A DNA stretch of 64,000 nt, taken from Lottia gigantea (lineage: Eukaryota > Mollusca > Gastropoda > Lottiidae). Numbering within the stretch: position 1 is the stretch's first letter; every line of letters begins with the position of its first letter. Location: the NCBI RefSeq assembly GCF_000327385.1, contig NW_008709379.1, positions 4,103,464 through 4,167,463 of the forward strand. Reading direction: 5' to 3'. Made by a program: the position numbers and the translations under genes. A model generated the notes under the pieces. The model was not told the origin of the DNA and ran no database searches. It worked only from the letters and a program-made list of their open reading frames with translations. Shown piece after piece: positions 38,469 through 51,800 of the stretch.

Positions 38469-41400
38469 TTAATTATATTCTCTACGACTTCTATATCTAG
38501 ATGGTGGTAAAATAAGAAGTGGTGGTCTTCTTCTCTGTGAAGGATGTTGACTTGATGATTCAGTGATAGAATGTGTTTGACTGTCATCACCTTGTGTTAG
38601 ATTGGCATCAGATGGTATATGGTTGGAATCACCATGTGTTTGACTGGTACTACTATGTGTTAAATTTGTGTTACTATGTGTTTGAGTGGTGCCACCATGT
38701 GTGTGACTGGCAGGACTGTCTGTGTGACCAACAGTATTATTGGTTTGTTGGGTACTTGATGTTTGAGATATAGTACTATGATGGCGACTACTTGTACCAC
38801 GTGGATGACTGGCTGCACTAGTCGTGTGTCCAGCTGAACTCAGTCTGTTAATTGCAGAACTATAGAAATTACTTCCAACATGTCTATTTTCAGTAGAAGA
38901 ACCTGATTTGTTTATAACATCATTATGTGTTTTAGTTGCTGAGGCTAATATTTGACTGGCAGTGGCAGCCCTTTGACTGGGAGAACCAGGTCTGTGGCTT
39001 GAAGAAGTAACTCTGTCCCTGGCCAAAACTGGTTTTTGACTGGCTGAAACTGCTCTGTGACTGGTTGTATCTGGTCTATGACTGGTTGTATCTGGTCTTT
39101 GACTGGCTGAAACAGGTCTTTGACTGGCTGAAACTGGTCTTTGACTTGCTGAAACTGGTCTTTGACTTGCTGAATCTGGCCTGTGACTGGCTGTAGCTGA
39201 TCTGTGACTGGCTGAAACTGATCTGTGACTTGCTGAAGTAGGTCTTTGACTGCTTGAAACAGGCCTTTGGTTGACCATATTAGATCTATTTGGTGAAGAA
39301 CCATGTGTGTGACCTGCTGTGATACTTTGCATGTGGGAGTGTCCATGAGTATTTGTAGGATTAACACGATGTCTTCTATAGTCTGCAGTTGCCCTCACTG
39401 GCATAGTGGTCTGCCGAACTCGATTTTGAAATTCCTGATCAAAATTTTGAGCTTCCTCTGAAAACAGGAAAGAAAAAAAATGGAATTGAACTCATTGTAC
39501 AAAACAAAGAGGGGATGAAACTTTTACACAAGCTATCAAAATTATTCATAAACACTTTTGAAAGATTTCAAAATTAAAAATCTAAATTTTCAACAAATTT
39601 CAAGGACTCCTCCATGCATCTGTGGTGAGCTTGAAAAACCATCATGACATTACATACCTTCATCTATATTGATAAATTCCTGATTGACATTGTTCTCTCC
39701 AGTCAGACGGTTTCTTGATTTCTCAACAGTATGTTCACGATCACCTATTTTATGACCAATTTCAACTTTTTCTACACCAGTTGAACTATCTCTTTCTGAT
39801 CTTTTTGTTTCTATTGCCTGATAAAGAAAGAAATAGATGGCTATCCATTAACAGAATTGAAATACCAAATTATATTCTGAGATTGTTTTTACCAGTTTAG
39901 GGAATTGAAATGATTTTTAAGAGATTTGATACCAATTAGGGGAATTGATGAAAGAAGCCGCTGACATATTGCATCAGATAAAATACAATTTGAAAATAGA
40001 GATAAACTTCTCCAAATAGGACTTCAGGTGCAAGAGAAAAATAAACAGATAAATCCTCTGATTCAGTATCAGCATCAATATCCCTCCAAAAAAGATTAAG
40101 AACTTACCCCTCCCTGAGCCCTTTGTGTGACAGAAGACTGATAAACTCTGGGTGAACCATTTCCAACATTAGAGTAGGATACAAACGACGACTGAACAAA
40201 ATTAGCACCATTTCCGGTAGGACTTCTCATTGGCTGTTCCTGTTATAATATATTCATTATTATTTAGTTTCACTGTCAAATATCAACAAATTATAATTTC
40301 AATGCATGCAATAGAAAATATTCATAATCCAGGGTTTACTACCCTTTTAACTCTACACATTTAAAGGCTTAGAAATATTTCCATGAAAGAACCATTTGAA
40401 GTTTCGTATGAACTGAAGGTGTTTAATCTTTGACGACCCCAGTTTTAAAGTCAATCTTTGCCACTTTGTATCATCTTACTACATAGATTAGACTAGCGGT
40501 ATATCAGTCACTAACTAATTTAGTGTTGCTAAGATATCTTACTGCGAGATTTATTAATAAATGTTTCTTACAAATCTTGAATGCATGTCAGACATCATTC
40601 TGTCCATGTTAGCCAACATACCACCAAACCCTAGTGGCATCATTCCCATTCCAAATGGTGAAACTTGAAGCTGCTGTTGACGCTGAACTCTACGTTCCTG
40701 GCTTCTTCTTTCCCTTTCCGCTATTCTAGCATCCATAATCTGGGGAGCCCCGAATGGATCAGGCATTTGAAACATTGATCCCATAGATATCATGTGATTT
40801 TGATGAGCCCTAGATTGAAGAAATATAATTAGATTAACATTGGTATGTCAAATATCATGGTCGAACATATTTGTGCACTTCCATTATTGAGGTGAAATAA
40901 TTATTATTGAAACTAAACAAGCTTGACCAAAATCCTGTTCATCACCCTGAAGTAGAAGGTTCATTTTTTTTTAATCTTCCCAAGGAGCACAGATATATTT
41001 GCCCCAGTATAATTGATGATAAGCCAGACCCCAATAGAACCATAACGACTAATAAATATCAACCCTGTAGAGCTGTATCATTCAAAATGTTTTCAATAGT
41101 TCATCAAGTAGACTTGATGAGATCATGCCTATTGTGATGATATAATTATGATAAACATGAAAATAACTGATGATTGTTGTCCCAGATAAATATTTCCTCT
41201 CAGTCACTGCTGACTACAATCTAGGTCAAATATCAATATATTTAGTCATAAGTATCAGTATGATAAAATTCTAGAAATAAGCTTTAACAAGACGTAAATA
41301 ATCAATCGTAATTTGTTCAAAACGCCAATAGCAAATAGTAAATTCACTGTGCACAACTGCTATGTATGACTCTTAAAATGTTTTATCTTGCACAATACAA

Positions 41401-44400
41401 TCATAACTGTCATTTCTAAACCTAACACATTCAAATTTAAGGTATTCATAAACAATTTCATAGACAAATATTCTGTCAATTCTAACATTCGGGTTCTGAG
41501 ACATTCAGTGTCTTACTACAGATAACCATCAAAGGTATATCAGATATTCTTTGGATGAAAGTTGATTATTATTTCTTGCTTAAAACTTTGTATTCCCAAT
41601 ACATTCTATACATACTTTCATTTCATAGACAATGTTACTATAAAAGGCCAATTCAAACAAATATCAAGTACTAATCAACACTCTAATAATGTCCTTCCAT
41701 ATGGCACATGACATTCAAAACTAACATGGCATCTATCTGATTAAAATGCAATTTAAGCTTACTTCTTTGTTTTCTTTATCTTATGCTTAAAGAAAATATG
41801 TTTGACTTTGACTACAAGTAGAGTCATCCACGGTAAAAATTTAATTTTCTTATCAGATTACACTTTACAGATAACAAAAGCTTAAAATGACTATAGAATA
41901 AATGTATAGACCATTATATGCATAAGATAGAAATAAGACAAAACTGACAAATAAAAACAGTAAAATAAGTTAAATAAATATTCCTGATCTTATTCTACGT
42001 AATATTGTACAAAAATTTGACAAAAGCTACTAGACTTTTATTCAAATAACAAGACTATAGCTAGAAAAAATCTACATTTGATTACTTTTTACACTATAGG
42101 CTTCAATAAGTTTTTTTATACACACACCTGTGAAATAACCTTAGTAACTACAGTCCTATCAGTAATTTTTCTATTCAGATTTGTACTAAATATGAGTATT
42201 TAATAAAAAAAAAATTAAATCTAATTAAAAATTGTTTGATAAATTTCATGTTTTGAAAGTCAATAAACATGTTATTTAAATGAAATACAAAGCTTAAATC
42301 AACTACAGTACAAGTTACAACTTCAAAGCCTACTGTTTCAGTTAAAATGTTAAAATGAATAAATCTATTTACCTAATTTACACAATTCTGCAATAAACAA
42401 GTAATACAAATCAGCCAAATGTCAATATATTTGAAGAAAAACGAGCAAGTCTGTATCAGTTAGATATATAAATAATTTAAACCAATACAAGCTTGTGATT
42501 GGTATAATAGGATTTTTATTACCTATGTATACTATGTGAAATATTCGTGAACCCTCCAGTATGTATTAATAGGCCCATCTACTTACAGTAGCTTATATCT
42601 ATATAAAATTCATAAGACTATAATATATGTTAGTAGGTTATATATTTTACAATGATTTAAAGGTCTTTGTTGAATACAGTTGACCAGGCTTATTCACAGG
42701 GCCAGTTGAAAAAAAGGTATTTGTCTCTTCAACTTGAACTGTGCCTATATAAAGATCTGATTTGAAACTGTCAAAATATTAGGAATATGATTAATTCTAT
42801 GATTAAGACTCAACAAGTTGAATTTGATTTCTGTTGCTCAAATTTTAAGCACTCTCTAATATTCCAGTATGTAGGTAATCCTCACAGAAAGATACACATA
42901 ACTATTTTTTCAGACTTTCCACTGGCTAACATTTCTCAAAAGCACACTTGGATGGACAGTACAGATTTATCAAATAATGTTTTCTTCATTGACAATTTTA
43001 TTTTCTTGATGTTCACATTGCACATTATGCAATCCTCGACAGTTTCTGTTAGCTTAATCTTCACAGAAGCTGTTGACATATTGCTATGTTAAAAATAGGC
43101 TGGAATAGTATTCTCAAAAAAAAGGACTAGACTAAGTCTAACAGTATCTGATGTAGAATCCATTTTTTTTTAGTAAAATTTAGCAAAAGAAAAACACTAT
43201 TTCTCATAAAATATTATCAGAGAGTGTTGCAATGTATGCATACTACTTGGCCACCCTTTTTTAGAAACATTTGTTCCCCAGGCCAAGAGGGCAGGGCCTA
43301 TTCTTATTGTAAATGGCAAACCCACAGACCTAACCCATAAAACATCCAGGTTTTTCTACCAATTATTGAGCGAAGTTCTATACCAAGAACCTAACTCGCT
43401 ATTATTTTGGAGAAAAATTTTACCAATAGGTAACTCCTTTTCCCTAGATCAATACTGGAATTCCGTTTTTTATTCTAATAAAGGTTGCGATATGGTTGAT
43501 AATGACTTCAGGATTGTCCACAACATTATTCGGACCAATAAAAAACGGTACAACATTGGATTAATTGATAGTCCTTTATGCCAAATATGTAAAACACATA
43601 CTGAAGACATCATCCACTGTATTTTAAAATGCTCTTCCTTATCCAAATTCCTAGCCTTTATTAATTCTTTATTAATTACATATTTTAAAGATACAGGTTA
43701 TAGCCAATTAGATTTTGAACAATGGATGATATTTGGTTACCCCTCTAAAAAGAAAACCTCCTTGCCTCTCATTTTAATTTTTGCTTATGCTCGCCAATCC
43801 ATAATGAAACGGCGACAATTTACACACAATAACCCTCTTTTAGAGCTTGATCTGTGCCAATTATTTAAAAAAGTATTAAATTCACACCTCCATCATTTAT
43901 ACATTAGTTTTGCTAAATATAACAGTGTATGCAAATTTACATCTCTGTTTTTTGGAGACCCATATTTCGTTTATAAAAACGATGCCCCCAATTTTAATTC
44001 TTAATAGTTCCTATAATAACATAGCATTAAACAAAAACTGAAACAAAGAGTTTGAGGGGATTAGTGTAAAAAAAAAATATATTAATATGCACAGCACTAT
44101 CTCTCAAAATATCTTACAATTTTGACAAGTGAAATCAACAATCTATAAAGACTACAGCCTTCTTTCATTTTAATTACTTGAAACCTGAAATACACACTGA
44201 CCTGACCTGACATGTACTAATTTAAGTTCATTAAGAATTTATCTCACAAATCTAACATACCTTTCTTTCTGTTTTAAGTTTTACCTTCCTTAGAGTACTA
44301 TGATATATATTCTAAATGAGCTTGTATTTTGTCAAAAAAAAAAAAAACTTTTACATTATATAAAACATACAAGGTGTTGAAGGTAGATAAAACACTCCTT

Positions 44401-45555
44401 TAATTGATTCATTCTTGCTAGAAATCTAGATCTAGTATTTAATTGACCCCATTAAGAAAATTTCCCTAATAAAAGAGTCTATTGAAAAATTACTCATCCC
44501 TCTCAAACAGATAAATCATGAACTTATTGACAACTCAAGCTTGAAATTCAGATTTATGAATTTTTTTAAGTATTTTAGTGTAAGATCTCAATAAGCCTAA
44601 TCTACCATTAACTCTCAGTAAGAAATAACTAAGAAATTCATCTACCTATTACTTCATCTGACTATGACTAAAGCTATGCAGGAAAAAATAAATGAATGAA
44701 TGAATGAATGATTGATAAATAATAACAAAGGTAACTAAATAGTAAGAAATTGCTTCCTACAAACATGTAAAGCAGTAATATAATTCAATAAAACGAATAA
44801 AATAAAACACTAATTCTGTTGCTGAAACATGTTGCTGAGAGATTTGGATTTTTAAGTTTTCTATGATTTCATAGTACATAATCACATAATAGCATTTAAA
44901 TTGTGTTAGAAAGTAGAATCATTGATTTCTCACATCTGGCTAAAACTGTAATAGAAAGTTTTAAATCAAGAGCTGAACATAACACCCTAATTATTCAAGC
45001 CTATCTGTGAGAGAAAAATATATCAAGAATTTATCACTGCAATTAGAATGTGAATATAGGTGTTTTCTTTTGGATATCTGTTTCAAAGTATAACAATGTT
45101 ACAGGTTCTTTCATACAGTACACATTATCAAGATCTTTTTTGAATAAATGCCACTCAAGTTATGTAAACCTGCATCCTATGCCATTTCCGTGCCAGATGA
45201 CTATATGAAAAAAATTTCCCGAACTCAGAGAGCATGTTCACATTTTGGAAAACAGGTGCCTGTTCTGCAAGTCCTGGTTTTCATTACTTACACAGTAGTT
45301 GCAGTAGTGTACTTGACTCATGGTCAACCGATACTGTCAGTGTCAAAACTGACAATATTTGTGAAATGATCAAAAACAGTGACAGTCACAGACTCACACT
45401 CACAGTGCCAGTGCAGAGACTGGAGGAGTAGGGATTGTGTCATTTGTTTGTTTTAGGTCTTACTTAAGTATCCGACTCATTCTAAAAAGGTATAAAGAAA
45501 CTTACGCGAAAAATGGATCCTCTATTAAGTCCCCCTGAAACGTATTTCTTAACAT
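38469..45555 (-). CDS. MLF: Myeloid leukemia factor (MLF) with expanded repeat tail
   Basis: Five coding exons on the minus strand: 45555-45506, 40809-40572, 40239-40108, 39817-39658 and 39457-38469. Phases fit throughout; 522 aa against about 250-270 for vertebrate MLF1/MLF2. Family landmarks: EDPFF near the N-terminus, HQNHMISMGSMF, SPFGMGMMPLGF, VSYSNVGNGSPRVYQ, then RSERDSSTGVEKVEIGHKI and DREHTVEKSRNR, and INIDEEEAQNFDQEFQNRVR. MLF proteins shuttle between nucleus and cytoplasm; in Drosophila MLF works with a DnaJ co-chaperone to stabilise Runx factors. Residues of about 230-500 are an insertion not found in the vertebrate family: 7-residue repeats of the SASQRPV type, then Thr/Ser/His/Gln-rich SQTHG-type repeats. 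After them the usual basic MLF terminus returns (RRRPPLLILPPSRYRSRREY). Intron 1 is 4.7 kb. The start codon lies 259 bp from that of SMG8, divergent. Confidence 0.95.
38820..39290 (-). repeat. In-frame 21-bp coding repeat in MLF exon 5
   Basis: About a dozen 21-bp units (plus strand ctttgactggctgaaactgg form) encode seven-residue repeats such as SASQRPV, SASHRSV and TTSHRPD. The period is a multiple of three, so copy-number change would not shift the frame. The flanking part of the exon carries less regular Ser/Thr/His/Gln codons. Confidence 0.9.
40810..45505. other. First intron of MLF
   Basis: Donor GTAAG at 45505 and acceptor ctag at 40810 on the minus strand. Apart from the LINE fragment at about 43,228-44,080 I see nothing coding. 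The rest is AT-rich sequence with simple runs, including a tgaa tract at about 44,695-44,710. Confidence 0.65.
43228..44080 (+). mobile_element. LINE 3' fragment (C-terminal RT ORF)
   Basis: A frame open from about 43,228 to 44,004 encodes the segment that follows the reverse transcriptase in L1/Tx1-like LINEs. It contains VNGKPTDLTHKTSRFFYQLL, an NDFRIVHNII motif, and a zinc-finger-like zf-RVT motif CQICKTHTEDIIHCILKC (CxxC...HxxxC). The polymerase core is absent, so it is 5' truncated, as is usual for LINE insertions. The frame itself has no internal stop over at least 210 codons, which suggests a fairly young copy. An A-rich stretch at about 44,068-44,078 may be the remnant tail. It is antisense to MLF, in MLF intron 1. 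Clade assignment is tentative. Confidence 0.82.
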
Positions 45556-45814
45556 AGTTGAAAAGTATGATAGACTTCAGAAGAATGTGGATCTAAATAC
45601 AACATGTAGATCTATTCTTATTTGTTTGGTTCTCGAAAGTAGAAACTTTCACGTTGTTGACTACGTAATCAATATATGTGTTATCAACTACGTCGGAAAA
45701 TTCCTTACGATAATTTCCATAAATGGGCATTTCCGTGATATTATAAGTTGAAAATAATGACGAAAGAACAAGGGAGACAAATCCTCTTTTTAGAGAGTTA
45801 CAGTTCTTTACAAA
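45556..45814. promoter_or_regulatory. Bidirectional promoter region, MLF / SMG8
   Basis: The start codons of MLF (minus, 45555) and SMG8 (plus, 45815) face away from each other across 259 bp, so both 5' untranslated regions and both core promoters must lie here or overlap unless an unseen leader exon exists. No TATA box in a convincing position. Compact divergent pairs of housekeeping-type genes commonly share a promoter; sharing here is inferred. Confidence 0.65.
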
Positions 45815-48800
45815 ATGGCTGCGCCCATAAAATTATTAGAATTTCCAAATGATATCGATGAAAACCTGAGGTGTGTAAGAAATTGTTTGAAAATCACGTC
45901 ATTTTGTGTATAGAGTACACAGTCCTTGTTTTTTTTCCACTTAATCAACGAATGGTATTGCCTTTTCTTTTGTAAATCGATGCTTTTTCGAAATATCTGT
46001 CTGCTGAGTGTATCTCTCTACTCAACTCAGTCTGAGTAGTGACAGTGCCTGTGACTTTATTCTACTTTACATTGACAGCTCTCTTATTAGGCATAAGCTT
46101 GTAAGCTGGTCTCTGGTCATCTCATGGGTGTATTTATAAGCCTGTAACATATCACCTCTAGCTCTCCTGTAGGTCATGCTGGGTATAACCAATTTCTCCA
46201 GTTTCTCTTCACAATCTAGTATATTTAATGAAACCTCTCTGTCATGGATCTGTATCGATGATTTGTCAGTCTCACAGTGTTGAGATGTCCAGTAATGTCA
46301 ACCATTAATCTACAGAATGAAATATTTCCATGAAGTTTCTAGATCTAGTTCCACTAAAAATATGCTGATATTGAAACATAAGTTTAATAGTGCATGCATT
46401 GGTTGTTAGTGATAGAGAATTTATCATTTTTGTAATAAGGATGTAGAATTTTGAATTTATTACAGTGACATTCCATACAGAGAAAGAAAAGTATGTATTG
46501 TATCAGTTGTTGGAAAGAGTCGGCTGAACTTTATGTCCAACAAGGCTTCTTTATTAAATCCAGTCATTGAGAGAGATATTTTTCAGGTATTTAACCCTTT
46601 GCGTGAGTGTCGTATGATAAATCTGATGGTCTAAGTCTAATTCTTTCTACATTCATATATTGGATTGAAATTATAAAGCACCTCACCGACAACAATTTCA
46701 ACAGTTTGAGTAAACTAACTACCTTTGTTTAGATCAATTTATTCATTGGCACTCAAAAGTTAAGATAACTCTGTTATTTTTGTTTATAGGGAGCTGAAGG
46801 TTTTATCAATGAACAAGTTTCTAAGGTAAACTATTGTGTATACTTACCTTTTATACTGTTCATTATCTTCATTTTACAAACTTACTTAAATTTTAGAAAA
46901 TCAATAATTTTTTGTAAAATAATGTCTATTTATTTATCCATTGTTTTTTTTATCTGCTGTCTTTACGTATTTTTAAGAAAGAGATAGAACTGTATTATGA
47001 TGTGGATAATCAAGTTATTTATCTTCACCACCAATCTTGTGCTGATGTCCATATCCTGGCTGAGAGATGTCAAGAACTGTATCAATCTAAATCAAACTTG
47101 GTTAGCATAAATCCTATTTATCTATCTTGAGCATCATGTACACTGTAAAAGCTAAAATATTTGGTATGATTGTTATTTAATTTTTTACTTAAAGTTTGCA
47201 CTTGATATTAATGGTGCATTTAGTTTTGTGATCTAAGAAAAATCATATTGCATTTAAAATAATTAGATATGCAGGTTTTCCATGTTGTCATATTCCAACA
47301 TATTATATATTTTCATCATTCAGTTTGAACAATTTTGGTGTAGATTGAATTTCAGCTTTGTGTATGTACCTTTTGACAACAAGTTATTTTTTTGTTTAAC
47401 TATACAATATTTTCTTTCTTGTAGGATTTTAATAGTATATGGGAAGATAACTCAATAAAACATGCTAAAACTTTGTTATATTTATTTAGCCTGTCACATA
47501 TAGTATTGGTAAGTGTTAATCTGTTTCCTTGCTTTGGTGAAAGGAAAAAAGAAATTCACACCCATTTATGAATGGGTCGACTAAATATTGTAGACATTTA
47601 TTTAGTGTAAACAGATTCTAACTGAGAATAGGAAAAGCAGCAGGCATTTATATGAACTAAGCAGGCAAGTGAGGTTAATATCTCAATGTTCTAACTTACA
47701 GTCAGAGCTAAAGCCCTTCTTGTATTATTTTCAGTTATGTAATCCAGGCAGTACATTTGATATTGGTTATGTTAAGTTGTTTAGAATACTAGATATGATA
47801 AGGTAAGTAACAAATTAGTACTGAGAAGAGATGGGTTTTTTTCAAAAGCTTTAGTAGGCTCTCTGAACCTGGAGTATTATTTGTTGTAGGTTAAAGTTAC
47901 AGAGTTCTATATCAGAGGTATTATCAGAGTTTATACTCTCACAAGATTGGTATACATCAGCTAGACTCTGTTCACCTAGGGTATTGTTTATTTTCCAAAC
48001 GGCTACTTTTGAGCTGAGTTTTGATGACAATGATTCTTTGTATAGTAAAACTAGACCACAAGTAAGTTCAGGCATTTATCAAAACATTTTAATCAATTAA
48101 TGTAGATTGCATAAAAATTAAGTAAGATTATAGGTACAAAACTATTTAAAACTTATTTGCTTTTGAAGGATAGGATTATTGTATTTACTATGTTCAGTAG
48201 GTAATATTGTGCCAAGCATAGCATTCTTTTTTGTTCTAGGTTAGAAAAGTCAAAAGTGCAATCAGTTTATTCCCTCTTCTCCCATTTTAAATTATTATTT
48301 TAAGATCATTTAATTCTATTAATTGATATATAAACAATGATAAATAGAAAATTATACACTTTCACTATTATATAATTTGTTTTAAATATCTTTATCGATT
48401 TTTGGTTTCAGAAAAATCTACCAATTAAGAAATTACAGATAAATTTAGAAGATCAGATTTATAGAATATTAAGGAAATCCAGAGTTATTACAAACATTAG
48501 GTAGTTGATTATAAATAAGGATAATGCAGATACTTTAAATTTTCATTTAAGAAAGCTATTGTAAAAACTGTTATATTGGAAAACATTTGAAAACTTTCCA
48601 CAATTTTCCTCAAGGCAACCTAACAGAATCCCTTGAAATTCATTTAAATTGAAGTCTTACTAAAGATAACAAGATATACATGTACTTATTTTTATACGCC
48701 CACATATAGTACGTATATTGTCGGCACCCCTGTCCATCTGTCGGTCCGTCCGTCCGTCCCACCGTCAACATTTGCTTGTAAACAGTCTAAAAACCAAAAT

Positions 48801-51800
48801 TTTTGATGGAAACAAATGAAATTCGGTATGTGTATACATATTCATAAAACGAACATCAAGTTTGAATTTAAGCTATTTTCGACCGTTTGAAGCAGAGTTA
48901 TTGCCCTTGCCCCAAAATCTTGAATATGCTATTACTCTTTTAGTTTTCAACCGATTTTGATGAAACTTAAAATGGATGATTCATTTGTACCATCCGCATG
49001 CTGTGGTTGGCGTATATGGCTGTGGTTCACTATCTTTAAAGTTATTTTTCATGTATTTTTTTTTAAAGTAATAATTCATTGTTTGCTGTACCTGCTAATC
49101 AAGAGTTTGTCTATGTTCATACTAAACGTGAAGATTGTCCAGACCCAGTTACATCATATCTACACTTATTACGTAATCTAAATACTCCCTCTAAAGATGG
49201 TAAGTGGTACTCTTTTCAGACACCTATAGTTCTTAAACTGAAAAATCAATTTTATAACTTCATTTCTCACAACCAAAATGGGATAGTACTACAACAACAT
49301 GGCCTTTGTTGTATTAATTCATGCTGCAAAAAATTACAGTGATCGTTTTCCTACCTCAAATATACAGTACTTTGGAAATACTATTTCAGACATTTGAAAC
49401 ATATAACACTTTGCAATGGTAAATAAATGAATAATTTGAAAGTGTATGGTTTCAGATTCTCCCAAGAGTAGAAGTTACCTAACTAATAGACGTGGTGGTC
49501 AAGGTCCACTAGCATCATCATCATTTAACAATAGAATTAGAGAATGTAATTTTAAGGAGTTTATTTGGCAACACATAGAACTAGCATTCAGTAAAGGCTT
49601 CAATGACAATGTAGGAAGGAATCCTCTACCATCTACATTTGAGGTATATTTTAGTATACCACTAAATCCACTAGACTCTGCTTCTTAGTGGCCTTGTAAA
49701 AATAGACAGTGCCTTGCATTGTGCAATGGACAAATTTTTATCCGAATTTATTTTAAATGAAACAAAAGATAGGAAGATCCTTTCATTATGGTCATAAGTA
49801 TAGACCAATATGGAAACTGCATAAATCTGAATCCACAAATCAAGCTCTCAAATTTCGTTCTGTTGAAAACTTTGAATAGATTTACTCTTTAACCTGCTAT
49901 TTATCAATGCACTGAAAGCAAGTCTTGACTTGTTTGTCTTCTTTTAGCTTCCAGTTTGTGAGACATGGTTTTATGTGGCGTTAAGATTACATCAATTTTA
50001 CTTTACCAATATACCTGAAGGCAAACCACAGGCTCACTTGAACACTTTAAAGTCTCTACTAGAAACAGATGTAAGATTCTCTGAAAAGTAAGTTTATTTG
50101 GTACGATATAGGACTTAGATAACAGAAACAGCCCTGAACTATTAAGCAGACAGGAGCTCTATATTCTTTATGAGAATGATGATGACAATTTACCAATAAC
50201 TAGTAACTAGTCTTCCTTTCAAAATCCTCAGCTTCAGGTTTCTTTTATGAAAACTGAAGACAACAGACTTCAAGACATTTTGTTTGAGAAATCTAACTGG
50301 TAATAATGTATCTGGAATATAATGCTTGAAATAATAGACTATAATCTGCCAATGCTCAATAGCTTTTGTGCAGACCTTGCAAAATGGATAGAAAACTGAA
50401 ATTTCATGTTTAACCACCAAATTTATGGCTCTCTGCCACTAAAATTATCACATAGATCAAGTGAGATATATTGAAACTGTTCCTTGTGTAATTTCAACAC
50501 AATCTGTTGAAATTACTGGTTTTAGAGCGTAGAGGTGTCCTCTTAGTCTACTATCAATCATGAAACCTCTGTAATAATTTCAGTCGCTGTAATAAATATT
50601 TACCACTAGCTGAGACAGCTTATCAACAAGACTTACCTACACATTATGTTAGATCATATCATGTACAGAAACTGGCTCAAGCTAAACATGTTTTTGCTCA
50701 GTTTGCCCGTGGACCAGCATATGGTGAATATATGAAACAGCTGGAAGAAGCTTGTGAAAAATGGTGGAAAACTGGTAGACAACAATGTGAATCTGTCAGT
50801 TTGTCTGGAAATCTGTGTATTAATCCTGTAAGTTGTGTTGAGTAATATTGTCTATACTTCTGTTTGCTTGCGATCATTGTAAAGTCTACAGTTTTGAATT
50901 GATTTCATGTACATTAGTGTGTTTATATTTTTATCATTAAGTTTATTGTTTGAACCACTAATATCTGACTATGAACACTTGTGATTAATCTAACACTTGA
51001 ATGAAGCAACATTTGTAAAGGACCTGTTAGCTTTAAGCTGTTGAATTCTTAACAGAGGACTTAATAAGGATTTTGTTGCAACCAGGTTTATAAACTATCT
51101 TCTATCAATGAAATAACTAAGATTAACTATATGTTTAGATACATAGATTAGAAGATGAGATGGAGACAGAGAAGAAAGAACAGCTACCAGTTTTACCACA
51201 TTCTAGTCAGATTAAAACTAAAGCAGCATGTAACTGTGGTAAAAAACAAGCAGATAAAGAAGATTGTTTTGATCATAAGGTAAGACTACTACTTTGTACC
51301 AGTTTTGTTTTCCTTTTAAAAATCATTTATTAAGCCTTTGATATGTAATAAGAAAAGTCTCACTCTAAACATTCTATCTCGTAGTCCCATTCATCAAGAC
51401 TTTTTTGCTCAGAATGTTTCTGCATTGATTGGCTTTAAAGGGAGATAACATGTAGTTGATTCTTTTTGGATCACAATATATAAACATACAGGGTGAGTGT
51501 TATAGGTTTTACTGTTGAAATAATACATTTCACATAGAGTTTGTTCTTTTTTCTAGAGCGCAAATTATGACTTCTATGAAATGTTAGCCAAAACATGTTG
51601 TCATAAGCTACAAAAGATTGAATTACCAGCTTTTAAAGCCAGTACAACTGAAGCGAAGGCTCGTCAAGTACCATTACCACCTACTAATCAGTTGTTACCA
51701 GTACCTAAATCTAGTACATCAGGTGGTGACAGTAAAAGAATAGAGTCTGTAGTATCTGGAATGTCAGGACTCAGTCTAGCACTTAGTTTAGGTAAGTTCA

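Noticed and set aside
42787-43092. 101-codon plus-strand frame upstream of the LINE fragment
   Set aside because: No similarity to LINE proteins, no splice context, and composition of chance AT-rich translation.
50170-50260. Possible C/D box snoRNA in SMG8 intron 11 (atgatga and ctga about 80 nt apart)
   Set aside because: No complementary terminal stem and no convincing C'/D' pair; such short boxes arise often by chance.
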